A stretch of DNA of 64,000 nt from Ciona savignyi (lineage: Eukaryota > Chordata > Ascidiacea > Phlebobranchia > Cionidae): assembly GCA_000149265.1 (NCBI GenBank), contig CH001992.1, positions 847,371 through 911,370 on the forward strand. Reading direction: 5' to 3'. Made by a program: the position numbers and the translations under genes. How positions within the stretch are numbered: the first letter of the stretch is position 1; each line of letters starts with the position of its first letter. This document shows positions 45,140-55,400 of this stretch, one piece after another. Under the pieces are notes generated by a model that was given only the letters and a program-made list of their open reading frames with translations, searched no databases and had not been told where the DNA came from.

Positions 45140-47464
45140 ATGAATGCAGTTTATTTCTTATGTATATTAGCTCTGGTGCCATTGGCATCTGCAAAGAAAG
45201 ATATGGATCTTTACTGTGGAAGTAAGCTTCTGCTTAATAAATGATGTGTAATACTAATGTTTGCCTGCTTTGTGGGACAGTGTGTCATCTTTTACCCGAA
45301 AGGCTTAAAATCGAAGCTGAACAATAGCTATTCAGTTGTGTCCTGAGGCAAATAAACGGATTGATGGGACCAAATAATTTGATGAGTTATACTAAATCTA
45401 AAATAACCTCTTAACCATATGTAACACGGACAACACTAAAAGGTGGGAAAACGGGAAGGAGGGAAACTGCTCACTAAAATTATTAAAACTCATTTAAATT
45501 TATTTGAGTATGCAGTTTCCCTCCTTTTGGTTTTCCCCATATACACATAGCAATTGCTCAGGAACCCAATTGTGGAACAAGGTTATCTGATTGCTAGTTT
45601 GTTAACGACATGTGTGTATTTCTATTAATGAGGATAAAACTAAATATCCTATCCATAGCTCAATGCTGTTAATATATGACCTTTCTAACAGATTTCGAGT
45701 CTGTCACACTGGGCTTATCCTTCCAACCTGAATTTTACTATGACATTTAAAAATGCACAGTATAATTCCAATATTTAATTGCTTAATATGTGGTGATCGA
45801 TCCAGATAGCATGGTGTATGTTCACATGAGATAATAATAATGCATGTCTAACCTCAAAAAATGGTCACAAAAGTAAATTAAATATCCCTAAAAAAGAATA
45901 AAAAAAATTTCTGAATCTGTTGCCATTACATAATTAAAAACCTGGCTTTGTAGTCGTGTAATGGTACAAACTTAAACTTGTTTTTAACAATTTTATTTTT
46001 AATGAAATTTTGTTTGATATTTTCCATCCATCAGCATGCAAAGCAATCATGAGTGAAGTGGAACACAGCATCAGTCAGATTGATCCAAATAAGAAAATAG
46101 ATGTTGGAAGTTTTCGAGTTGATCCAAATGGAAAGACACGAACTATTCAGGTAATTATTTTTAATCAAATATATGTTAATTCTTGGTTTAAAAAAAATGT
46201 GTTTTTAAAGTAATTAAAATTCTGATTTATTAGATATTAATTTTTTTTACTTATCTTTGTGATTTATAGAACCTGCCAATAAAAGTATCAGTAATTCAAA
46301 GCACCATACTACATAAGCAGTTATCGAATATGGTTTTAAGCCATAATTTTTAGCCTGAAATGTTGAAACTACTTATTTAAAATATATAATTTTACCATTT
46401 TAAATAAGTTTTTATTTTTAAGTGGAAAGATAAACAGTAGGCTATGTTATTCATAGAAACCATATGCCCGTTCTGAAGCACATCTAACTGGCCTGTTAGA
46501 AACAGTTTGCAACGAAGTATCTGAGAATTATGTGGAATCCAAGGATGCAGAATCCGGGAAAATGAGGTAAGTGTAAAATTCTTTTTTAAAACACTTAATG
46601 GAGCAAGCAAATTATTAGCATAAATGGAGGCCGCAAATTTGTCTAATGTGTGGAACTTAAACAACTTTTCTTCAGGTTAAAAAGGATGGTCACCCATGAT
46701 GGGAAAATGTCTTCAGATGTTGATTTCCAATCCTTGATGGAGAATTCAAAGAATAGTGATGCTCCTCCAGATGCAAAGACCAAGAAAGTCAAATTTGCTG
46801 TAAGATTTTAATCCGACATTGCATAAGTTCAGACCTGTCCAGATGTTTTATACATGTGATAATGGTGTATTTATGATTGCTTAGGTTTATTTTTTTGGAC
46901 CTTCTGGAGTAAACTAAGTTATTTTAATTACAAGGATGTTTTACTGATTCGTGTTATAACTCTAAAAATGCTGAAAAACCCCGCTTTATTTATGAATTTT
47001 TGTCTTGTTGGGAAAAGTTAGCATAAAACCCTTTCTTACAAAAGATTTGGTGATAGGGACATACCTTACCAGTGTGACACGGAAAAAAGGGAGTTAAACC
47101 AATATGTGCTACATATTAATATTACTTTGCAGTGTGAATCAATAATTGAAGATTACGAGGATGAGATATTACACCATTTCAAGAACGAACATAATAATGC
47201 CGATTTGAAGATTTGTGCTGAATTGGCTGGTACTTTTTCATAAGTGCTAATAGTAAAATATAGCTTCACTATATGACAATTTTTCCGAGCTCTTGTTAAA
47301 GCATGGTTTTCCCAAAAATAACAAGATGTAAATATGTAATAATCGCGAAGCCATGACCACAAAGAAATAACTTTTGGAATAAAAATTGTATATAACTACA
47401 TTTTTTATTAATTGTTTAATTTCTTGCAGAATATTGTGAGGAAATATCAAAAGATGAATTATGA
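45140..47464 (+). CDS. CNPY2: Canopy homolog (CNPY2-like), ER-resident saposin-like protein
   Basis: Six exons: 45140-45221, 46035-46150, 46457-46566, 46676-46799, 47133-47229, 47430-47464; 187 residues (human CNPY2 182). Canopy proteins are ER co-chaperones; CNPY2 is linked to FGF signalling and LDL receptor turnover. Visible: signal peptide (MNAVYFLCILALVPLASA), CGTCKAIM at the start of the saposin-like fold, QIDPNKKIDVGSFRVDPNGK, then PYARSEAHLTGLLETVC, CESIIEDYEDEI, and a C-terminal KDEL retention signal. Cysteine spacing agrees with the family. A strong acceptor (CTGTTCTTTCTTAG, ending 45119) lies 20 bp before the ATG with no cis donor obvious, so the mRNA may be trans-spliced. Intron 1 holds a SINE carrying a hairpin insert. 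Transcribed toward NAT. Confidence 0.95.
45256..45661 (+). repeat. SINE interrupted by a foldback sequence
   Basis: SINE parts lie on both sides (CAGTTGTGTCCTGAGGCAAA on the left, GCAATTGCTCAGGAACCC and GAGGATAAAACTAAATATCC on the right). Between them, arms at 45443-45470 and 45512-45538 are inverted copies of about 27 bp (GGAGGGAAACTGC / GCAGTTTCCCTCC) around an AT-rich loop. Within CNPY intron 1. Confidence 0.68.
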
Positions 47465-47961
47465 TGATAAGGTGAAAAGAATGGACCTGAAGAGGAATTG
47501 CAGTTTCAAAGTCGCATTTCGTACTACATTCCTACACATCTATATTGGCTCATTCGGATGCTTGATCTAATATTAAAATAATATCCAGAACTGCACTTAT
47601 TATTTCAAAATTCATTAATTGCGTTATTTATTCTTCGGTTAAATTTGCGAAAATACAACTTATTTCATATTGAATGTTTGATGATTTTGCAATTAAAAGA
47701 AGACCCAAGTACTTACGTCTTCTACCACCCATTTCAATCTCTTAATCGCATTTAAGCTATAAATTGGGAATTACCCCATAGCAAACAATTGATATTATAA
47801 GTATTTGGCACATCGATACTACAATTATTCAATCCTGCTCCCTTTTAGCTAACAGTATGATAAGCCACCGTACCATTACAGCTAAAACTCTAAGAACCAT
47901 TACATCATTTCTAAGCATGCTGAAAAATTAATTTCACACAAAAGTTAGCCTTGATTAAAAT

Positions 47962-50662
47962 TTATCTCATTGTAACATGCAGATTTCTGGACACGAGATG
48001 TGGTTTAAAATCAATTTTTATTCCAAATTCATCTTTCATCAGCCTAAATATGACTTTCCAGTTTTCTTCTGGGTCTAACTTATCATCCCACATGTTTTTT
48101 TGTTCAATCATTTCCGTCAATTCGTCAACAAATTTCTTCCTGATTAATGTTGTGCCCCATAAAATTGTGACTCCTCCTTGGTAGAAAATCTGTAAATGAT
48201 ATTTTAATCCATTTTTAAACATCTTACAGTTGCATTCATTTTTATATAACAGAATTAAATTTTTTATTTGATTTTCCAATTATTTGTCTTCTTATAGAAT
48301 TAGGATGTAATTAAAACAATCTCAGTTTTAGTACAACCCTTTATTCAACTAACCTAAGACATGGTAAATACATAAGACACAACCGACTATAGCAAGTGAC
48401 AAGTTTAAATCCTGCAATTTTTTGTCTGAGAGGTGACGTACTAACCCTCCAAACTAATTGTTTCAGGCCAGATTGTTTTAATACAGTAATGGATTAATCA
48501 TACAAGATTATGGGGGTTTAAAAATAATACATGGAAAATAATTTGGTAACTGATTAACCTCGAGAAAGGAATTAGTTGCTAAGAAATCATCACCCTCTAA
48601 GTGTTTAGACATTCCTTCATTGAAATCCTCAAATTTGTGTGGTGTTGTGCTGCAACATAAATATGTACATTGTCATTAGCATTTTATACATAAAACAATC
48701 AGTATGTTACCATTTGTAACCACGATTGTGAGCATAAGGTTAAATATTTGAATTAATTAATTACCCACCTGAACTTAAAGATAATGTTCCAGTTAATATC
48801 AATAGTGAAATTGCAACTTCGATTTGTGGCATCATGTTTTGATAACTTTTCCACATAGTCATCCCCTAAATGTTGTTTTTTTAACAAATTATTTTAATAA
48901 ATACAAGTCGGACAGATTGCTGTTAAACAATGGTGCTCTAGTGGGAGTAAAGCCTGCTCTTAGCTAGTTGGTTGTGTCTTGGTCTAGGGTGAAGACACTG
49001 AGCAGATGTTATTTATCCGACCGGTTGGTCTAGCGGTTAAGGTCGTCGCCTTTCAATCAAAGGTTGCAGGTGCGAAACTGGTCGCTAGCTAGGCGTGAGG
49101 TGGTCTGACGATTACCCATGTGATAACCCCCTTGGTTTTCCCATTCACGAGGATAAAGATGAATATCCTCCTATCCTATTGGAATCGAGTAGTGATTTTA
49201 TGGGTAAACAAATGTCCCATCATATATCTTGGGGGCTTCGCTCATCTAAGACTTTGATTTCACATTAAGATCAAATTACTTTATTTGACTGTGACTTAAA
49301 ATACAATATATTTTACCCTAAATATGTAACTACTTGCTGCTTGCAGGGCAATTCAACAAAATATAATTTATTTTTTACTATAACAAGAATATACCTGCTT
49401 TAACCAAAATTTTTTTTCTATGTTTTTCCACAAGGTAATCCTCCTTATGTTTCCGAAGTCTGTATGTTCCTGTCATTTCATGATGTTCGCATAACTCTTT
49501 TAATTTTAATGGCATGAAAAAGGATGGAGCCCCATAACCAACATCAACTAGGTAATCACAATCATCAAAGGAAACCTACAAAACATTCCAACCTTGATGC
49601 GGGGTGGGACAATCTACGTTTAATTTATTCAAAGTACTCTTATTTAGTGGTAATAAACCTGATCGTCAGGTTTGGATTCAAACCATTTGCTTTGACATGT
49701 CTTTGGGCAAAGCACTTTTCAAACATGGCTCCAACCTGATAAAAAATATTCAACACCACTTTGTTTCCTCTGAAATAAAAATATAATCCATTTCTCTTCT
49801 AATTTATTATAAACACATATGTTTTACGTAAACTTATTAAATAATATTGGTACCGATAAATGCATGAATGCAGGTTTTTTAAAAATAAGTAAAAACAATT
49901 GAAAAATTTTTTGTTAACATATTTTTGATATGCATAGAAGTTTTTTCTATATGTTGTACCAGTCCTGTGTAGTACTTTTATAGATTAGTTACTGTTCACC
50001 GTCTCTGTTTAAGAACATGTATTAACACCATTCCTTATTTGACCAGCCGGTTAACTACGTCGTCTTTTAATCGAAAGGTTGCAGGTGCGAAACTTGTTGC
50101 TAGCTAGTTGGTTGTGTCCTTCGGCAAGGCACGTTACGGACATTGCCTGATCCCAGCGGATTAATGGGTTCTACCAAATTAAAGGAATGTCTATATCATA
50201 TACAACACACTGTAATACCTACGGTAACCCCACGGTTGGCGCGAGGTGATCTGACGATTGCTCGTGTGTTAACTCCTTGGTTTTCTCATTCACAGGGATA
50301 AACATGAATATCCTATTATATCCTGTTACCTTATTTAACAGATGGTCAAATGGATAATGAAATGTATTTTTAGATGGCAGCAAGCAACTCCCTTCAAGTA
50401 TTTCCACATTTTGATATCCAAGTTGCACCAACAACCAGTGAAACAACCCATTCACTTCATAACAGAAACCTCCCCGTCTGTTGTTCACAATATCTTTGTA
50501 GATTTTCTCCAAATTTAATTTTTTCCTTGGGCCTCCAAAAATATCCAAGGTATCTTGTGGCACATGCGTGGCATGGCACCAACATAATTGCTTCAAATTT
50601 TCAAGGGTAGGATGGATAGAACCCTTATACTTGATTCGATCTAAATATTTTTTAACATCCAT
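47962..50662 (-). CDS. NAT: Arylamine N-acetyltransferase
   Basis: Five exons: 50330-50662, 49395-49575, 48769-48865, 48559-48649, 47962-48189; 309 residues (human NATs 290). A cytosolic enzyme moving acetyl from acetyl-CoA to arylamines and hydrazines. The catalytic triad is complete and at nearly the human numbering: Cys67 in RRGGFCYEVN (human 68), His107 in FDHLLNK, Asp122 in YLVDVGYG. The C-terminal exon holds lineage-specific sequence. ATG at 50662 is the first in frame. An acceptor (TTTTATCATAG) 14 bp upstream suggests a spliced or trans-spliced leader. Four introns split the enzyme, whereas human NAT1/2 coding regions are intronless. Intron 1 contains a SINE whose tail abuts the exon 1 donor, plus a second SINE; another SINE relic is in intron 4. 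SMIM15 lies upstream on the same strand. Confidence 0.95.
48352..48466 (-). repeat. SINE head fragment (minus)
   Basis: Reverse copy of the head and first body part (GACACAACCGACTATAGC, CTGCAA, ACTAACCCTCCAAACTAAT). It lies in NAT intron 4, so it is not part of the message. Confidence 0.62.
49016..49181 (+). repeat. SINE with large internal deletion
   Basis: Intact head (GACCGGTTGGTCTAGCGG, then GGTTGCAGGTGCGAAACTGG) joined directly to GGCGTGAGGTGGTCTGACGA and the tail. About 130 bp of body is missing. In NAT intron 2, next to an older partial copy (about 48945-48990). Confidence 0.85.
50040..50325 (+). repeat. tRNA-derived SINE beside the NAT exon 1 donor
   Basis: Near-complete copy: AATCGAAAGGTTGCAGGTGC, TCGGCAAGGCACGTTACGGA, TAACCCCACGGTTGG and a tail reading AATATCCTATTATATCCTG. 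The NAT donor GTAAC (50329-50325 on the minus strand) meets the tail directly. Confidence 0.88.
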
Positions 50663-50982
50663 GTTTTGCAGCACCTATGATAAAACATGGCATACAGCCT
50701 ATTAAACTCTTATTAATTCCAACATACGCCACTACAAATAACTATGATGCAGTTTTTTCTCAATAACATTTTTTATATTAACCTCAATTCTTCATGATAA
50801 TTTACAAAAAATAAAACAATTTGTTTTACATTTCTAAATACACAGATTACATTTAAATCATTTAACGCAGTATTATACAAGTTATTTAAAATCAAATATA
50901 TGTAATTTAAATCATCGATCTCATTAACTGGTAACTAAATAATGATATAATCATTAAAATCTTACAAAACAAATTTGTAAAA

Positions 50983-51234
50983 TCAATCGATTTTCGCTCT
51001 TCGTGTATTTTTTATGTTTTTTTCACGTTTTGCAGTTTTTTTCTTTTCTTTTTCTTTAGCTTCAATCATTTTCGACAACTTGTATGCAAGAACAGCACTG
51101 ATAAGAAAGAATGGAGACAAGCACAAAAACAAGGTTGTTACAAAGTCCCATGGGTCATTTCCAATCCATTTCAGCAAGCTAATCAACCATTCTGGAGGTG
51201 GAGACTCAACAATTTCTTCTCCGTTGTCTGCCAT
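50983..51234 (-). CDS. SMIM15: Small integral membrane protein 15 (SMIM15)
   Basis: Single exon of 83 residues from ATG at 51234. It matches the vertebrate SMIM15 pattern (74 residues): PEWLISLLKWIGNDPWDFVTT, a single membrane segment (LFLCLSPFFLISAVLAYKL), the highly conserved SKMIEAKEKEKKK and a Lys/Arg-rich tail. Function in any animal is essentially unknown; a one-pass membrane protein with a basic cytosolic tail is all that can be said. It lies 320 bp upstream of the NAT start codon on the same strand. That spacing would allow a shared transcript, but separate promoters are as likely. Confidence 0.93.
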   Translation of the reverse strand: MADNGEEIVESPPPEWLISLLKWIGNDPWDFVTTLFLCLSPFFLISAVLAYKLSKMIEAKEKEKKKTAKREKNIKNTRRAKID

Positions 51235-52462
51235 TTAATTGTTTGTAAAAAATCTCTGTTTTTTTGCGCCACCAAGTAAGGTTCAAATCTACATTCAAGT
51301 AAAGCAGAGATACACAATTACACAACAATATACTGGGTAATCCCCGAGAGCGAGATCTTCTAAATCGATGTCACAAATTTAACAGTCATAGAGATAAGAT
51401 TGGTTGAATTTTCTTTGTAATTCATAGTCATTCTAGAAGTTTATGTATCAGAACTTATAGCGCGATGGACTTGTAGAAAGATCATTTTAAAACTGGTGAC
51501 TGATAAAGTTGGCCTATCAAAGGAGTCAAATAATAATTACTTTGCTATACTCCTTTATGTCTCCCAATCGACTATTATAACTATTTTTAGGTTCTTCTCA
51601 TTTGCAAATAAAATATTTTTAACTACAGTTAAAAAATGAAAAACGCGGCAAAATAAAGTCGTCAAATCACGTCGATTATTAAAAATGGCTTAACGATGAA
51701 AAAACAAAAACGTAAATTACCAGTAGGCCTAGATGCGCCAAGTCTTTAAAATCTAACTGAGTTACTGCCTGCCAATTTAAACTTGTTCGGTAAATTATTT
51801 ATTACCTCAACAAACATTTGTACTTTTACAAAAATATAGCCTATGTTGCAGAAAGCCGTAGAACAGTCGGTTCTGCAATCGTCTGAATAAGTTGAAGCTT
51901 TACCATGTCGTTAAAACATGCACCTGAACAAATTTCGTGGTTATTCAGAAGGAGGTAATAAGAAAACATTCAGTACAGTATTCCAGTTATATCAGTATTG
52001 TTTGCTTTGTGTTTATTGAATTATACGAGAGCAGTTCGACAAAGTGAATTTTATAATAGCAAACGGGGCGACCGTGTCACCGATACACGCTAAACATTCA
52101 TTATTATAAGATCAACATCTCTTGGTTGCTTAAAAATGAAACTTGAATCGCAACGGGATTTTCTATAACGTACGGATTTTTGACGTCAAACTATGGCAGT
52201 GTTGTATCACAATCGATTTGACGTCACATGGGGTTAAATAAGTTAATTAGGTGCCAAAAGTTGATTGTAAGGCAAAACTATTTATACAGAACAATAACAG
52301 TGTGCGCGATTTTAAAGCAGCATTAAAATTGCTGTTGAAACGATACAACAGTTTATACAGTAACACTATTGAACGATGATTTAAACTTAATGTGGCTGCC
52401 ACACTTTGCACTAAAAGCTGAAACTAAAAAAGCGGGATTTGATAAAAATTCATTGAAGAAAA
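51235..52462. other. TANC 3' flank and SMIM15 upstream region
   Basis: 1.2 kb between the TANC stop and the SMIM15 start. No coding exon seen; a TGACGTCA-like element (TTTGACGTCACATG) lies near 52208. It presumably holds the TANC 3' UTR and SMIM15 promoter, but I cannot place either. Confidence 0.4.
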
Positions 52463-55400
52463 TTAAAGATTCGTTACGAAGGAGGTTCGAGCGGGCTCCG
52501 TTGCCTGGTAACGGTAACCATTTTGAACCGGACTATCGTAAACAGAAAGTGAAGTCCACGTATGTTCGGCATCAGTGCACAAGGAACGTGTGTCGTCATC
52601 ATACACCACACGGTCGGGGTGTTGATTGAATGTTTGATTCGGAGCGCGGTGATCTTCTGAATAAGATCGCTGAAAATCAGGCACACGAGGGCGCCAGTGA
52701 GGGTTTGTTCTTGGTGGGGCACGACGAGCGCTGGGTACTAAGTCACGGCGACCGACTCTAGTCGGTTCGTATGCTGATAAACTTAACATCGACTCAGCCA
52801 GACTTTCCTGAGAATTCCCCCTGTACAGTTGCCCGGTATTGGAGGGATACAAGGGGTTCAATTGTTTTGTTCCTTCATTCCTCGGGGCCTGGAAAGATCG
52901 CGACATTTCGGAAGGTGATGCACCTCGACTCTTGTTTCCATGGTAACTGGATGTGGAGTTTACGCGCTGTCTGTGTGGAATGTTCATCTCGGATGTTGTG
53001 GAGGGAGGTCTCGAAGCTTTGCTGCCCCCCTTTCTGATCTCGTCTTTAATCCTCTCGATCAATCGTCTGATCTCCTTCATGTTGTGCGGAGGAGCCGTCT
53101 TCTCCGCTTCTATGACGTCACACAGGGCGGCGTTTAGGCGCAACGCTTCCCGAAGAACGCGAGCTCTTGCATACAGTGCTTCATACCAGAGAGGTTTCAT
53201 CTCCAATGCCCTGGTCGCGCTTGATTCAGCTGTCAAATGAAATCAATTAAACCTCTTGTAATTAAACATAGAAATCCCACGCACATACCTCCGTCCAAAT
53301 CTCCGAGCTTTCTCAAACAACGTGAATACCCGAGTAGAAGATGCGCGGACAAATCCGCCATTTTGGCCTGAGGTGGGCGATCGTGTCGGGTTGATGACAG
53401 CTCTCCAATATGTTTGAGTGCCCGCGAGTAAATTTCACTCGCGCTGACGAAATCGAACGCCTTGTAAAGAGTGTTTCCGTCTTCTAAACTCTTATCTGTG
53501 AAGTTTAACGGTTAGCTACTTATTTCACAAACTCCAAATAATTGAGTAATTAACTGTTTACCACGTACAGTGATAAACGATGGGTTGAATATCTACTAGA
53601 ATCAGGACCAGGTGACAAAGCAACTTACTCAACAATGCAGCTGTGACGTCAGCTTTCCCACTCGCCATTGCCCATGACGTAGCAGCTATCTCCGCACCAC
53701 GGCGCAACAGACTCGCTACAACCTCGATATTTTGACATCCAATCGCGCGATCCAATGCACACATTCCACTGCCGTCCACGTGACTAATGTCGGAGCCAGC
53801 GTCCAACAGAAGGTCAACGATCTGGGTTTAAACAATAATTAAAAACTAGTGGAAGACTAAAGAGGTACATTGCGACAATACTGTGATCTATAAATTCTAC
53901 ACACCTGTGGGTCTCCGTAAAATGCGGCAAGGTCGAGAGCAGTGCGCCCACTTGCGTCACAATGAGAAACGTTTGCATGCCGTTCGAGCAAGGAACGAAC
54001 GCACGAAGCATGTCCTGTGTGATATTGTACATGATAAGACTGCGCACTAATACTTAAATTAAAACATTGGTATCTGATATACCCACCTTTGAGCGCGGCC
54101 CAACTAAGAGCAGTCAGTCCTTCTCTGTCAGCCGCTAATATGTTTGAACCTGAATCCAAATATAATCACGTTACAATCTCAACAATAGATAGCGAAGCTG
54201 TGTCAGGCAGTATGACAGCTACTTACCACGAGACAAGAGAAGTTCCAAAACTCCCAAATGACCATTACAAGAAGCCGTGATAAGAGGCGTCTTTCCAGCA
54301 GGATCACGTGACTCTAGAGATGCCCCAAGATTCAAAAGCAAATCCGCAGTGTCCCATTCTCCCTGTGCATATGGATATAGATTGTAAGATCTTATTCTTA
54401 ACACGAATTTAAACTTTTCGGTTAACATTTACCTGTTTAACAGCACAGAGCAAAGCGGTCGCTCCTCCTTTGTTCCTCGCCTCGACGCTCGCTTTGCTGT
54501 GACGTACGAGAAACTCGCAAACACTCGACTTCCCGTGTCCGGCTGCTGACGTCAAAGGGGTTTCCCCATGTGTGGGGTCCACGGCGTTCACGTTGCATTG
54601 GAAGGCACCAGGATGAAGAAGATACTGCAGCAGCTGAAAAAATAAACAATTGTGTTTATTGGAAGGTAACATTGTGTAGTGTGGATGGCTATTTTGCGGC
54701 GAATGTGACAATGTGAAGCACATGTTTCCACCAACCTTCATGTCTCCGATTGCAGCAGCAGCAACCAACGCTTGCTGCGCAGCAAAATTCCGGTGGTGTT
54801 GTGACGCATAGAGGTCGCAAGTGAGCAGGAGCTTCGCTACATCGCTATGTCCACGCAAGATGGCGTGCAAGAGCGCGGTGTGCCCATTCTGATCGACTTG
54901 GTTGAGCTGAAGTTTNNNNNNNNNNNNNNNNNNNNNNNNNNNNNNNNNNNNNNNNNNNNNNNNNNNNNNNNNNNNNNNNNNNNNNNNNNNNNNNNNNNNN
55001 NNNNNNNNNNNNNNNNNNNNNNNNNNNNNNNNNNNNNNNNNNNNNNNNNNNNNNNNNNNNNNNNNNNNNNNNNNNNNNNNNNNNNNNNNNNNNNNCATAA
55101 GCAGTAGATTGGCAAGGTCGAGGCAGCCTGCGAATGCGGGTGGAAGTTAGTTTTGGTTTTTGATTATAAGAGATGTAAATAAAATTCAAATGTGAAAAAC
55201 TTATATAAACCTGTATGTGCAGCGACAGAGAGAGGGGTGGCGTTGTAGAGAACTTCGGTCGGTGTGTTCGGATTTGCCCCTGATCTCAACAACAGTTTGC
55301 TCACCTAGAGATAAAATATTAAGTTACACAATATTTAATTAACATCTTAAATTAACGGTAAACATTTAAAACGTGTGACATTGAGAATTTTCATTAAAAT

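Noticed and set aside
52771-53240. Plus-strand frames across the TANC last exon
   Set aside because: Antisense shadows in GC-rich coding sequence; no family features.
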